Below are positions 45,225 through 58,000 of a DNA stretch of 64,000 bases, one piece after another. The position numbers and the translations under genes are program-made. How positions within the stretch are numbered: position 1 is the first letter of the stretch; every line of letters begins with the position of its first letter. The notes under the pieces are model-generated. The model made no database searches, had not been told where the DNA came from, and worked only from the letters and a program-made list of their open reading frames with translations. This DNA comes from Undaria pinnatifida. Its lineage: Eukaryota; Sar; Phaeophyceae; Laminariales; Alariaceae. The stretch is taken from positions 1,732,616 to 1,796,615 of the forward strand of contig JABAKD010000018.1 of the NCBI GenBank assembly GCA_012845835.1, written 5' to 3'.

Positions 45225-45980
45225 CTGAACGGCATATCCATACATACAAGTATTGATTCTCACATGTGTAGGTCCTGTCCTTTTTTAAGTATAGGAAACT
45301 TTGAGTATTGGCGGAAAGCGGAAAATTGTGTTGGAAACCTCGTGGGTTATTCATACAAGTACAAGTGATTATAATAGAGATCAGTGGGATGAGTCAGCGG
45401 AAAATGTGAGGCGGCGGAATAATATTTGGCCGCTAGGGAAAACATTAGGGTTGACGCGTCAAGGAGTCAAATGGTATAACTATCCTTGTTTTAATTATGT
45501 ATTTGGATCAGTCAAGACGTCAAACCTGTGTCTGCAGTTTGTTTTTTGAATGTGAGGTGGCTTTTGTTCGGTAGCGATTTTCCGCTGAAGGTGGATCAGC
45601 AAGTTTCCACCTTCGTTTGCCCCACACCGCCTATCCTGGAACAGTTCTTCGTCGTACGCGAAGTCCGGGGATCTCCCACAACAAGCTCAACAACCTACGG
45701 CGAACAGCACCAACAACACAGCCACCTCATGCTCACACTCTCCTTTCTCTCCTAGCACCTCTCAACACAAGACAACACCACCAGTGGTGCCGCAACAACC
45801 AACTGCTGCAGTTGGCATCCTTCTCTCCATTTCCATCCATCGCGAGAAACGGGAGAGAGCTTCTCCAGTCGGTCTGTGAGCTAGCTGGGTCGCTCGCTGT
45901 GCTTCATTGACTGCAGGGACGGACGTGCTTTGTTCATCGACAACGCTCTCGTCACGAGTACGAGCGCTTGTGGCGCTCAT
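44937..45980 (-). CDS. Putative small gene, Pro-rich C-terminus
   Basis: Three minus-strand pieces fit together. An ATG-started frame at 45980 reads MSATSARTRDESVVDEQS and contains an amphipathic RWMEMERRM segment. A phase-0 exon at 45694-45611 (VVELVVGDPRTS...) follows between CGCCGTAG and GTGGAA. The terminal exon at 45224-44937 ends in TAA. The donor of the first exon is not clear, so the join is unproven. The last exon contains HQPPPPEEPKAAG and YSPKPPPYGP, which look like disordered Pro-rich text. I recognise no family. The gene is head-to-head with the plus-strand candidate starting at 46167. Confidence 0.35.
45611..45694 (-). CDS. Internal exon of putative Pro-rich gene
   Basis: It is 28 codons in phase 0. 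A second frame is also open over part of it (PDFAYDEELFQD), so the choice of frame is uncertain. Confidence 0.3.
45762..45980 (-). CDS. ATG-started frame, 72 codons
   Basis: The ATG at 45980-45978 has an A at -3. The polar, charged sequence reads well to about residue 60 and then turns into GCCGTTGGVVLC before a stop. It could be a complete small protein or a first exon. Confidence 0.35.
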   Translation of the reverse strand: MSATSARTRDESVVDEQSTSVPAVNEAQRATQLAHRPTGEALSRFSRWMEMERRMPTAAVGCCGTTGGVVLC

Positions 45981-46166
45981 TGTTGTAGCCTGTAGCGGCT
46001 GCGAATTTCAGGGTACTCGGTTCAATCTTGCAACCTTGCTTTTTTCAGCGCTACTACTGTCTGCCATCGTGTCGTGGGACTGGATATATACATCCCAGTC
46101 GGTAGGGTGGTCAACGAGAGCTCCGGTCTGCTTCCTGCTGCCAAGCTACTGCTGCTGTAGATCACC

Positions 46167-47165
46167 ATGATCAACGACGGTGCTACAACTTCTTCTGGTG
46201 CTCCTGCTTCGGGTAGTGCCACAGGTGCGTGTATTTGAGCGAGCGACGAAATGGTTGTTGGGGTGATCTTGTTGTTGGTGATTGTGAGTGCGATATGCAG
46301 CAGCAGTGTAGCAGTTCAGCACCAGTCAGTTGGTCGTACAGCAGCAGAGTTGAAAGCAGTCAGTTGATGATGCTGTTGTTGTGTTGTTTATTTTTGTTGA
46401 TGTGTCGATACGCATGTGTTGTCGTGTTGCTCCTGCTGTTGTTTGGTTGTCTCAGTGTTGTGACATGCGAGTTGCGAGGGTCCTTCCATCTACTACGCGT
46501 GTGCACCAGTTTCCAACCAAACGGCAAAGTTGTGCTCGTACCGAAAGGGTGCCTTTTCATCTGCTTTCCTTCGTGTTTTACGTCCCAAGCAATACAAACG
46601 AGTTCGCACACCCCTCCGCTGACTATAGACGGAATTTTAAGGTATGTTTTATGTTCATACTATAAACCAAACGAAGCTTAAATTTCCGCTCTCACAGTAG
46701 ACTAAGCACCGCATAGCATTAATTGTATACCAGCACAGCATGTACATGTGCGTGCTCGTACCAGCAATAAACGAGCACCTGGTATGTTGATGGCGAAAGT
46801 ATCGGGGATGCGGACGTCGGACCGTAGGCGATGCGCCTGAGCATCAAGCAGCGCCGCCGGCAAAATTCAGCCTTGTGGCACACACAACCCTTCTTGCTGT
46901 TTACCAGTGGGCATGGCTGTAGACTATAATGGTCTATACCATATGTATGATACCAGTAGTACGTGATTTTTTTCTTGTGATACCAATGGATTCGTAAGCA
47001 TTCCACTTTGAATCATTCCACTTGCAGTGGCAGTCACCTCTCACCTCTCGCACCTCCTACCGTTATTCTATACGACCAGGCATAGCACAGGAACATTTTT
47101 TTACTGTGTCGTGCATGCAAACGGCGGTACGGTTCCATACATTTCGCTCACAGACCCCTTCTTGA
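46167..47165 (+). CDS. Putative small three-exon gene, unknown
   Basis: Exon 1 (46167-46224) opens with ATG in ATCACCATGA context, reads MINDGATTSSGAPASGSAT and ends at a GTGCGT donor in phase 1. Exon 2 (46472-46641) ends AAG before GTATGT and encodes FPTKRQSCARTERVPFHL and ADYRRNFK. Exon 3 (47028-47165) follows CCACTTGCAG and reads WQSPLTSRTSYRYSIRPG to a TGA. The predicted product is about 121 residues with no recognised domain. The exon 2 acceptor is weak; a better acceptor at 46455 would not match exon 1 in phase. Confidence is modest. Confidence 0.35.
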
Positions 47166-47606
47166 CCCCCACCTCTCGTACAACATTGATATGGGCGCGC
47201 GGTTCTAAAAGCTTCCAGGCTTTTGATGAGTTTGATTGATGCTTTTGATGAGTCAACGTCCCCGTTTCCTTCTACTACTGCAATAATAGTACTGGCTGGG
47301 TAACAGGATCCAGAGCGCCTGGAGTCTGTCCTGTGACCACGGACTTGATTATATATGCGAGTTAATGTTAGAAACAACAAACAAACTGCTGCAGCTCGCC
47401 CCAGTTCCGGTCGTGGCGTGTACATCTTGCGTACGAGACACTCGTTGGGTTTCGATTGTTGTTTTCCCCGCTTCTCTCCCGTCTATTTTTTTTCAATACT
47501 AGTATTTATTTATTCTCCAGCTCAACTCGTATGGTAATAGGAGAGGCTGAGGATTTACTCTCAACAAGACAGCCGTAGTAGCAGTGGTAGTAGTACGTAG
47601 TAGAGT

Positions 47607-47818
47607 CCGCCGCGTCGTATCTTATAAAAAATCGAAGTACACCACCTCCACCCGCGCGTTTTACTGCTGTGGGTTGACCCTTTATGGCACCGCACTCCCG
47701 ACATGGGGAGAACCGCCGCGTCGTATCTTATAAAAAATCGAAGTACACCACCTCCACCCGCGCGTTTTACTGCTGTGGGTTGACCCTTTATGGCACCGCA
47801 CTCCCGACATGGGGAGAA
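47607..47818 (+). repeat. Tandem duplication, 106-bp unit (family E)
   Basis: Two essentially identical copies carry CCGCCGCGTCGTATCTTATA and GGCACCGCACTCCCGACATG. Diverged single copies of the GCACCGCA.TCCCGACATGG part occur near 27510, 48580 (minus) and 50400, so this is a dispersed family. Confidence 0.9.
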
Positions 47819-48149
47819 AACACTTGGAGTTGGACTCGAAAAATTTAGGGAGTTGGAAAAATTAATAGGGTATAGTAAACGTATCCAGTACGTACATACG
47901 TAGAAGCATTCAAGGTTCCCCTTGGGGGTGCCTTTAGCTGGAAACCCCGGGGGCGCACGCATGAAAAGGGGGACAAAAACTCTGGAAAAAAAACGAAAGC
48001 AAAAACGTTTAGCCACCGCGCAGCAACTATCCCGATAGGTGAGACCAACCAACCCATCGTGCTCGTCGAGTTTGTAGTTTGGTAATGAACGCCCGCTTTT
48101 CACACGATAGAAGAGGTGTTAATATATAGCATTTTTTCGTCTGCATTGA

Positions 48150-48345
48150 TTGGTTTCTGAATGACGGGAAATTACCTTGAAGTCGTCGGAAACAGGTTGT
48201 TGTTTTTTTTCACGATTTCTCGATGTGCACCTCGAGGCCATGAGATTTTCATCCTGGTGACTGGTTGGAAAAAAAAAAATCCCAACACCAGTTTTTGGGA
48301 GGGACATGTCTGAAGCTCCCAAATTGAGGAACCTCAGAAAAAAAA
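48150..48345 (-). repeat. Family D repeat, copy on minus strand
   Basis: The reverse complement of the CTCAATTTGGGAGCTTCAGA block is at 48308-48330. It is followed in order by the reverse of the A-run and ATGACGGG blocks. It abuts a truncated family A start. Confidence 0.6.
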
Positions 48346-48360
48346 AGGTGGTGCTCCTCA

Positions 48361-48419
48361 ATATTATAAAAGTTAAAATACACTCCAGCTGTGAGATCGA
48401 AGATTTTTTCGAAACTCAT
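48361..48419 (+). repeat. Family A repeat, copy 9 (first ~60 bp only)
   Basis: The canonical start AAAATACACTCCAGCTGTGA is present, but the copy breaks after GAAACTCAT. It is followed by a family D-like ATATCGTAGCACGCGTC end. Confidence 0.8.
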
Positions 48420-49058
48420 ATATCGTAGCACGCGTCTATGTACAGAGTGGAGCAGGTGTCTTCCCTTCTCTCCCCCCGGGTTGTGAGCTTTTTCGTTGTC
48501 ATCGCCGGCCAAGGCTGCGGTTGGGCGGTTTCCAGCTTAAAAAATGAGTATGGTCTAACTCCAAGTGTTTTGTCGTCATGTCGGGAGTGCGGTGCTGAAT
48601 GGGTTATTAAGGCTGCCCTATAATATTTTGCCGCCTGGGCGTTTCGGTGCTTTTCGGTTTCAGAACGTGTATCGCCTGCGCGGAATTGTTTTGTTTGTCA
48701 TGCTAGACCAGCAACAAAATGTATTAAAAAGTCCGATTTTGAGCGGGATACAGAGATAGTGGGCCCCAGCGGCCTGTACGTGATGAACTCGGCCGTAGAA
48801 GTAGGAGCCCCCTCCCCCCCCCCCCCCCCCCCCGCCGTATAGGCATGGTCCACGCATAGGGTTCAGCATTCCCACTGCTGCTCATCACCCATCATATACG
48901 TCAGGAAACGGGTCAGTCAAGGGAAAACGTCCAGCGGTCAAGCGGTAATAACACATTATTGTGGGGGGTTTTTCAACCATTTCACCCCGGTGACGTCAGT
49001 TGGGGTCTCTCCGACCGGTATTTCGCACGTGGGTCAGGGTTAGGGGTCCGTTCCATCC
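48420..49058. other. Region upstream of the Patched-like gene
   Basis: It holds a family E fragment near 48545-48620 and a C run near 48813-48834. I cannot identify a TATA box. The stretch just before the start codon reads AGGGTTAGGGGTCCGTTCC. Confidence 0.4.
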
Positions 49059-49080
49059 ATGGCGATGAAAACAAAACAAG
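49059..49080 (+). CDS. Patched-like exon 1 (start codon)
   Basis: ATGGCGATGAAAACAAAACA plus G, then GTAGGA. The single carried base completes a glycine with exon 2, which supports this tiny exon. An alternative start by readthrough from 49569 would need no intron here. Confidence 0.65.
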
Positions 49081-52000
49081 GTAGGACACCCCATATTTGT
49101 AATCTATCCCTAACGTGTGGGCTGATGTTGTAAGAAGGCGTTCTCATATTTGTAATCTATCCCTAACGTGTGGGCTGATGTTGTAAGAAGGCGTTCTCAT
49201 ATTTGTAATCTATCCCTAACGTGTGGGCTGATGTTGTAAGAAGGCGTTCTCATATTTGTAATCTATCCCTAACGTGTGGGCTGATGTTGTAAGAAGGCGT
49301 TCTCATATTTGTAATACATCCCTAACGTGTGGGCTGATGTTGTAAGAAGGCGTTCTTTGCATCCCCTCCACCTTATTTTTGCAATCAGCGGCCACGAAGC
49401 GGGGAGAGGGGGGAGGGCACCTGCATGGTTCCGGCTGTACGACAATATTAACCATGTTGGGGGGGGGGGGGGGGCGGGACGCCTCGTTACAGTAGAAACC
49501 CGCCGCGATAGTAAGAACTCAGGCTGGCCCAGCATCCCCGTTGTCTTGAATGCAGGTGACCTGTTATTTTGTCGTGTGTGCAACGTTCATACTTGTACGA
49601 ATTCGTGTTGTGTCTCGAAAGCTTGGGTGCAGGTCCAAACGGGTTTCTAGCTAAAAATCGAGGCATTCTTCGCGTCCCACACCATCCGTATTTTTTGGTT
49701 GCATCAGGTACGTCGAAGAAGGGGGGTAACTGCTGGTCCCGTGTGCACGGCAAGATCAACCATGTGGCCGACAATTTCTTCTACCGGCTAGGGTACTGGG
49801 TGGCGACACACCCCAAGACGACGCTGACGATCAGCCTTGCGCTGGTCATCGCGTGCTGTTTCGGATTCGCGAATTTCGAGGTCGAGTCTGACGGTAAGGC
49901 GTGGGACATTGCCGCAATTTTTTTCACTTGTTTTGTTTTGTTGTCGCCCGTGCACTCGACTATCCGGGGAGGAGCAACAAGACTAGCGTTCACGGACAGC
50001 TCATGATCTAGATCGTTTACCCGTGTGACGGAGGAACACAGCAGTCACAACCCACGATGTACACGAAAATAAACTATGTACGAGGTCGCCTTTTTTCTGC
50101 TAAGTGTTTAGTGTCCAGCTTAGCGCTTGGCTTAGCCCTTAGCTTGGCGTGTCCCTCGTGGTCGCGCTTCGCCTCACCGCTAGTTTTCCCCCTGATACCC
50201 CGCCATCGCAAACGCTCTCCTACCCCAAACCTCAAGCCTAAGCTTTTCACACCAACTCTGCCCGTAGTAGTAGTAACCGCAACCTGAAAACATAACCCAG
50301 ATCTAACCTCGAACCGTAACCTCAAATCAATCTACCGATCAAAACGGTTCCAAGATTAATGATTTTTTTTCAGGATAAAAAACGTTACAACCCTTTTAGC
50401 ACCGCAGTCCCGACATGGAGACAAAACACTTGGAATTAACCTAGAATATTGTTAGGAGTTGTGAACGAGTCCTTGAATTCCGTTTAACCGGAAAATAAAT
50501 AATTAATTCTTGTTTTGTTTTTTTTTTCGTTTCTTTTTCGAGCCCACAAAACCAACCGCGAACTAGCCCTCCTAACCGTATCTCCCTCAATATATATTTT
50601 TTTTAAATCCCGGCAACTGCTTCGACCAGGCGAGGACTTGTGGGTCCCAAGCGACTCCCTCTCCAAGGACCAGGAGTCTATCGTCAAGGCTTCCTTTGAC
50701 GACAGTGAGTGCACCAAGGACAGCCAACACACTCCCGGCAGTTACAGCAGTGGTATTTTTGCTTGGGGGAGGGGGCAGCGTAGGGTAAGATTGGGTTTGG
50801 GTTTGGGTTTGACTTGGTTTTTGTTTTTGGTGACCCCCCGCTCGTTAAGGCCTCCTTTGGTGACAGTGAGTGCACCAAGGACAGCCCAATACCCTCCGGC
50901 GGTTTGTTTAGCATTTTCGCTTGGGGGAGGGGGCGGCGTAGGTTACGATTAGGTTTTGTTGGGTTTCGATGGGGTTGGGGTTGGCTTTCGCATGCCCTGC
51001 TTGCTATCCCTCGTATGGTACGATTGGGTTGGGTTTGGCTTGGTTTTGGTTTTGGTGACCCCTCGCTTGCCCTGATACTCGCTTTCCCTCGTACGGTACG
51101 ATTGGGTTTGGTTTGGCTTGGTTTGGTTTTGGTGACCCCTCGCATACCCTGCTCGCTCTCCCGACTATAGTAGTATACATGATAATAGCAAACTTGGTAG
51201 TATACATATGTACCACCCGGTATATATTATAATGGTACATAGTATTGCTCTGTATGCGTAGTATCATACGTGGTGTTGTATCTGGAACATAGCATTATAC
51301 GTGGTAGTATACCTCGTACCATACTTAGCATGACAACCCCACGCTGCCGAGCATAGGCCGCTCGTGCGAATGGCTCTTGTAGCTCGCTCAAAAACGGGCT
51401 TTCAAAGACTAAAACTATCTACGAGCGCAGGCAGCGTGACCAACAATTGACCCGACCGCGGTGCGTATCGCGGAACCGATGCACGAGCAAAAGTGGCAAT
51501 TTAACCTCTTTACAACACCGAAACCCCTCCCTATACTAGTTCCAAGTAATACGAACGTCCCCAAAGACGTGTTTCCAGTTGAGTTTTGAAGGCGTTAACA
51601 TTGAAAAGAAAAAGCGGTAGCTAATGCTCGCGCGATTCCTAAAACGTGTCAGCCTTCGTATTGTGATTATAACGTTGCTCTCCCTTGGCCAACATTTCCC
51701 GTCCCTTTGCAACGCCCCCCCCCCCCCCCCCCCGCCCGCCTCTCGTCTTGTGTGCGTGTTTGCACGTGCTGTATGTACTGCTGCATGTTCCTGTTTTTTT
51801 CGTGTGCATGGTGTATGTTGCGGTGTATTTTATGCTTTGTTTTGTGCTACCGTCGCCAGGCAGCGAGTACGCCCTCTTCCTGGTGGAAGCACCGGAAGGG
51901 GAGAGTGTTCTCACTAAAGAGAGGATGGATGCTATATGGGAGCTCGACGCTAAGGTCTTGGCGATCGAGGTGAAACCGCTATTTCCGCTGCGTGTTGTAT

Positions 52001-55000
52001 GTGTAACCAAGAGCTGTAGAATTTGTTTCATGTAAACATGTTTTGATTTTCGTCGTCTTTTTTTTTCTTGGTTTGGCCATCGTGCGTGCCTTGATCGTCA
52101 GTGTTGGTTGTGTACTTCGAAGTGTAGCAGAATTGGTTGATTTTTCATCATGATTTTGGTTTTTTATCCTGGTTGTTTATGTTTGGGCGGCATGTCTTGT
52201 GTTGGTTTTTTCGCCGTTGTTCTAGTGGCAGATTTTTTGGATTCCCATCATGATTTTTTGTTTCGCTCTGTTATTTGTTTGGCGATATGATTTGGTTCGC
52301 CATTCATCACTGTTTTCGCGTCCTTCCCCGTTTTTCACTGCTCCATGTAGTTTCTTTGAAAATTCTTCAAAACCGGTTTGTTTGGGTCATACTCGATGAT
52401 GTCCCAGGGCATCCCAGATCGCGCCTTGGCGCTTCCCGTGACTGACCAGGAATTACGAGACGGCGAAAAAAAAATCCCGCCTGGCGCGCAATCCATCCTT
52501 GCATGTGGCAGTGCCGCGTCGCCATGCGTATGAAGTATTCATTGGTGGGGAATTATCACATATTGACTCCCCCCCCCTCACCCCCCCCCCCGCGTCTTCT
52601 TCTCCCTTTTCTCGTCCCCCTCTTCTACCTGCCTATGATACCTGTGTGCTTTGTTGAAGGTGCTGATCATCTCTGCCCTCCCCCTTCCCCCCCCCCCCTT
52701 CCCCACCCCCTCCCCCTCCCTCTTTCCCCCTCCCCGCTATTCCCTCCCTGTTCCCCCTCTCCGCATTTCTCTCCCTCCCCCTCCCCCTCTCCCCGCGCGG
52801 CGCCTTCCCCCCCCCCCCCCCCCGCACCACGCACACGCTATCGTTTCTCGTAACAGTCCGGGGGATTGACGTACGCCGATCTGTGCACCACAGAGCTGGA
52901 CGGCGTTACTTGCGAGCAGCCGTTTCGCGGTCCCACTCGCTTTTGGGGCAACAACTTCGAGACCTACGAGGTGCTGTGTTGTGCTCCCCGCCGATCGGTT
53001 TTGTTTGAATACCGCTCTTTTCGTTGTTGTTATTTTTCCTTGTTCTTGTTCTTGTCGTTGTTCGTGTTTTTGCGATCACTCTTATTCTTGTTCTTTCTTT
53101 TTGTCTTTTATGGAGGTTGTTGTTGTTGGTGTCGCCGTTCCTGCTGTTCTGTTTTGCTATCTTGCGCTTGAGGTACACGTTGGTGGTATAGCTTGCTTCT
53201 TACATCGGCAAAAATGTTGTTCCCCTCTGCTTGCTGACGCCCGTCGCGTCTCTGTCTGTTTCCGCTTTTTTCTGCGACGGCGACTACCACCACTACCGCC
53301 CCCGCCATCACCACCATCACCACCACCACCACCAACGCTGCTACATACTTCTGCTACTCTCGACAACAACGATAACACACAGGCGGAGGTTTCCACCGAC
53401 GCGGACGTGCTTGCCGCTGTCAACGTTGCCTCCTACCCGGATGGGCAGGCGGTTAACTTGGAGGCCGTCTTTGGCACCAGCATCACCTTCGACGATGCCG
53501 GCGACGTCACTGCCGCTAGGGCCACGACGCAGGTGGGTGTGCTTCCACGGTTTTCATGTTTCTCGTGGTTGTTGTTGGTTTGGTTTGATTTTATTGGGGC
53601 GTGCGTCGAGTTTTTGTTTGGTCTCCGAGATTGCGGTGTTGCTGCTCCGTGCTGCTGCCGCGCTGTTCCTTTTTTTTTTCCTCATGTTTTTTGCTATTAC
53701 AGAGAGGACCACCACAGTAGTTGGGACCCACGGTATGCCCAAAGACCCAACATGCATTCCCCCCCTTTTTTTTCCAGTTCCTAACCGTATTTTGGTCCCG
53801 ATTGCTATATTCCCCACTGAATATCAGCTTGCGGGGGACTAGACCTCTCAGCAACATAACACCCTCGTTGTGCTGTACGACGCCCACTGCCTTCGATCTT
53901 GATAGAAACCGATTGTGAGCTGTACCCTCCGAACCAATAAAACGACTCATGCATGCTACGATATAGGTGTCAAGGTATACCTTTTTTTGGCGAATTTTTT
54001 TCCCGAATGACGGGAGTTCCTCAACCCAAAAGTCATCGGAAAATACGCCCCGTTTATTTTTACTGGCGTGTGATTCTTGTTTGTGTACCTACACAGTAGG
54101 CCATCATGGGGTTTTTTTTTTTCTTCAAGGATTCTTTCATCCGGTACGAATGTAGCAGTTTTTGTGTATTTTTTTCCTGCTCCCAAATCAATCCTTGGGA
54201 GAGGTCCCAAGCTCCGAAATTGAGGTACGTACCGTCAGGAAAAAAAAGGTGGCGCGCAACCTCTATCGTAGCGCGCGTCAAGAAAAAAAACGATCGATTT
54301 GGTCTTCATGTGATATGACCCCCCTTCACCGGGCCTGTGGTATACCCCGAAACCCCAATATATCCCCCGGTTTTTTTTTCTATCCGTACTTTGGATCCAG
54401 ATTACTAAGATTCACCCATAATCTCACCTTGCAGAACTAGACCTACTCTCTGATACTGGGCTTTTCTCCAGCTACTACTGGTGCCGCCTGGTCTTCATGT
54501 GTATGATATGCGCTATGATAGAGTGGTCAACCCGGAGTATCACCTTGCGGGACTAGACCCAAGCTCCGATACTGGGCTCTTCTCTTGCTGGTGGTGGCGG
54601 TTGGCCTTCGTATGTGTGATTATGTGCGATCATAGAGGTGGCGCACACGTGTTCGCCAAAAATGATGAGTTGTCCTTTACAGCGCTGGGAAAACCCCCGT
54701 GTCTTTTTTAAAGATGCCGTCTTGGGTTTTCCAATCGTTTTTCGTTTGGGTTCATTACTTTAGCCATGGGATTCGACATTGAGGGGTTTGCACATCACTG
54801 GCCGGCGTTCGTTGGCATGGGTCACCGGCGTTCGTTGGCATTGGTCAATTTAGTCACAGCTTCCTACTTTCGCTGTGGGTCTGACTGGTTCCATTCCTTT
54901 CGCTGTGACGCGATGACCTAGGCAAACGATAGCGTCAACGCCTGTAGGTGTGCTTTGTTTGTCTCATACTTTGTTGTCAAAAAGTCATGGTGATTTTTGG

Positions 55001-58000
55001 TGAGGTTATAACCCCTTTCAAGCTGGGAGCAGCTCAGCTTTGAAAGGGATTGTAGGCGCATATCTGCCCTAGCCTTGTGTCTTATTTTGCAGTCCCGTCC
55101 TGTCGCTGTTTGTATTTTGGCTTACCTGGTATTTTGTCTTTCCCCACTCCTGCTGCCGCTGTCGTTGACCTGTATTATATCTGGTGCGCTATCTTCGTGT
55201 GAGTGCTGTGACACAATCGCCGTGCCACCTAGGCCCACCCTTCTTCAAACGTTACGCTTTTCCAGCGCAGCTGTACTTCTGACGCTGCTGTGTTCGGTCG
55301 TGATTTTCTTTTTCTTGCCGCCTTTCTTTTTCGTCCTTTCGAATTTGACAGAACTCGACCTACAACTGTTCGGGTTGTTCCATTTGTCCTTTGCTGTGTG
55401 TACCCCTGCTGCCTGCTGTTTTTTTTTTCGTATGTGTGCTATGTGTTTTTTGCTATGTGTTTTTTTTTGTAATGCGTCTCTATCCCCCTGCTACACTGTA
55501 GACTTACGGGCTCAAGTCGGACGAGGACGACGGCGCGGCGATAAACGACGACGTCAACGACTGGCTAGCGGACTTCCAGGACCTGATGGACGCGGAGGTG
55601 GACGGCATCGATGTTTTCCGCGTGGAGTACATCACGGGGAGGTCCATCGACGACGCTTTGGACGAGAGCCTCTCCGGCGAGATCTTCCTGTTCATCGTCA
55701 CATGTGAGAATTCGAGATGATTGTGGTTGGTTTATTTCATTCGGTTGGTTGGTTGGTTGGTTGGTTGGTTGGTAGATTGGTTGGTTGGTTGGGTAATTGG
55801 TTGGTTGGTTGGGTAATTGGTTGGTTGGTTGATTCGTTGGTTGGTTGATTGGTTGGTTGGTTTGTAGGTTGGTTGGTTGGTTGGGTAATTGGTTGGTTGG
55901 TTGATTCGTTGGTCGGTTTGTTGGTTGGTCGGGTGATCGGTTGGTTGGGCGGTTGGGCGGTTGGGCGGTTGGTTGGTTGTTTGGTTGATTGGTGGTGACT
56001 TGTCAGATGGTTGATCGACAATTTTGCCGCATTCTATAACAACAAGCACAGTTTAGTAGTCCTCTCCATCCGTTCCTTCCTTCAGTCGACCAGCAAAACC
56101 TGACCCCCCCCCCCCCCCCTCCCCTCCCACTGCCCCCCTGCTATCGCTCGCTTCCCTCCTTCTCTCCGCCCCCCCCACTCTACGACCCGAACCCGCCTCC
56201 TCTCCCTCTCGAACTCCTTTCTGAACTCCCCTCCGACCCCGACCCCTCTCGTGCGTTACCTCCCCCTCACACGCAAAACCCGCCTCCATTCCCTCTCTAA
56301 CCCCCCCGAATCCCCCTTCCCGAACCCGCCTCCTTCTTCTCTCTACCTTCCCAAGACGTTATCATGATCGCCTTTGTGATGATTGCGCTCGGGCAGTGCT
56401 GCTCCGGGTCGGTTCGCCGGCGAAGCTGGCTGGGGCTGGCGGGTGTGATGCTTGTCGTCGCGGCGGGGATGGCCGCTTACGGTCTGAACAGCGGCCTTGG
56501 TGAGACAACATGCTCACGCTACTACGCGGTAGAAATGCACACGTTTTTTTTTTGTTCTACGAGGGCCTTCCTCCTCACTCACTTGAGGGAGCCCCAACCT
56601 CTCCCAAAAACTGTTTTTTGAGCAAAATACACACCCATGGGTGGCCTAGGCACTTGAAAACCAATATTAATGCAAAACCAAGAATGGCGTTCTGATGGGG
56701 GGTGGTAAGGTTACGGAGACCCCCCCCCCCCCCGCGCGCGCAGTTTAAAAGGTATGTTGAATGTCAAAAAGTGCTGGCTCTATATATCTTAGCACGCGTC
56801 GTGATGGATGGCCCAGGTATTCAAAACCAATATTAATGCAGAACCAAGAATGGCGTTCTGATGGGGGGTCGATGCTTTACGGACCCCCCCCCCTCCCCCC
56901 CCCACGCGCAGTTTAGAAGGTATGTTGAATTCAAACAGTGGGAGCTCCATATATCTTAGCGCACGTCGTGATGGATAGCCTAGGTTAACCCCCCCCCCCC
57001 CCCCCCCCCCCCGCCCCGCAATTTAGAATATGTATTAAATGTCAAAAAGTGCTAGCTCTATACATCGTAGCAAGCGTCGTGAACACACCCATGGATGGCC
57101 TAGGTATTAAAAACCAATATTAGTGCAAAACCAAGAATGGTGTTTTGATGGAGGACCCCCCCCCTCCCCCCCCCCCCCCCCCCCGCAATTTAGAAGTTAT
57201 GTTGAATTGTCAAAAGGTGCTTGCTCTATATATCGTAGCACGCGTCGTGAGAAGTAATTTCAGCTATGAAGGATTGATTTTTGTTTTTGAGGTTATGTCA
57301 TCATGTCACTTTATGTAATCGTGACGAGTTGATTAAAATAATCAAACGAAAGCAGTCTTAAGGCTCAAAAGCCGGCGCTACGAGACGACACAAGCGAAAA
57401 CAACGGGAAGAAAGGAACGGGAACGGGAGAGCGACAGAGAGGAAAAAAGCGCGATGATGGAGCGATCGAGCGATCGAGCGGTCGAGCGACTGATGGGCCT
57501 TCTTTCATCAATTGATGGATTCTTCTTTTTGTCGAAAAGTCCCACCAGCGTATTTTTTGCCTTGCCCTCCACCTGCCTTTCCTGCTTCCGCGCCTCTGAC
57601 CGCCGGCCGCCCTGCGCTCGTGGGTCTGCGCTCACGGCGGTGTGCAGGAGTACCTTTCACGACGTTGGCGACGATCCTGCCCTTCATTCTCATTGGCATT
57701 GGCGTCGACGACATGGTGGGTGCAAGCAGCCAAGGTCTCTTGTGTGGAGGCGTTCCTGAATGGAAGAGATTGAAGTCGAATCGAATTCCTGCGTATTTTG
57801 ACATTCTTGTATACCGATCGATCAGTCACGAGTGTGTTCTCTAGCAAGACTTGCGCGAAAAAACCCACGTCTCTCTGTGGGCGTCTGCGAAGAAGCAGAA
57901 TCGAACCCATGGAAAGTGGCTGAACAAACTGCGTCAACTATGTATGGGCGTTTTTGCTTTTTCCGGACTGCTTCAAGTGTCGTGGTAAACCTTTTTTTGC

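Noticed and set aside
49569-49707. Upstream extension of the Patched-like exon 2 frame to 49569 as the N-terminus
   Set aside because: The extension lacks family-like sequence. A CAG acceptor at 49707 and a 22-bp ATG exon ending in matching phase at 49080 give a better start, although this is unproven.
55732-56049. Minus-strand Asn/Pro/Thr-rich ORFs (NQPT repeats)
   Set aside because: They are translations of the (GGTT)n microsatellite inside an intron of the Patched-like gene.
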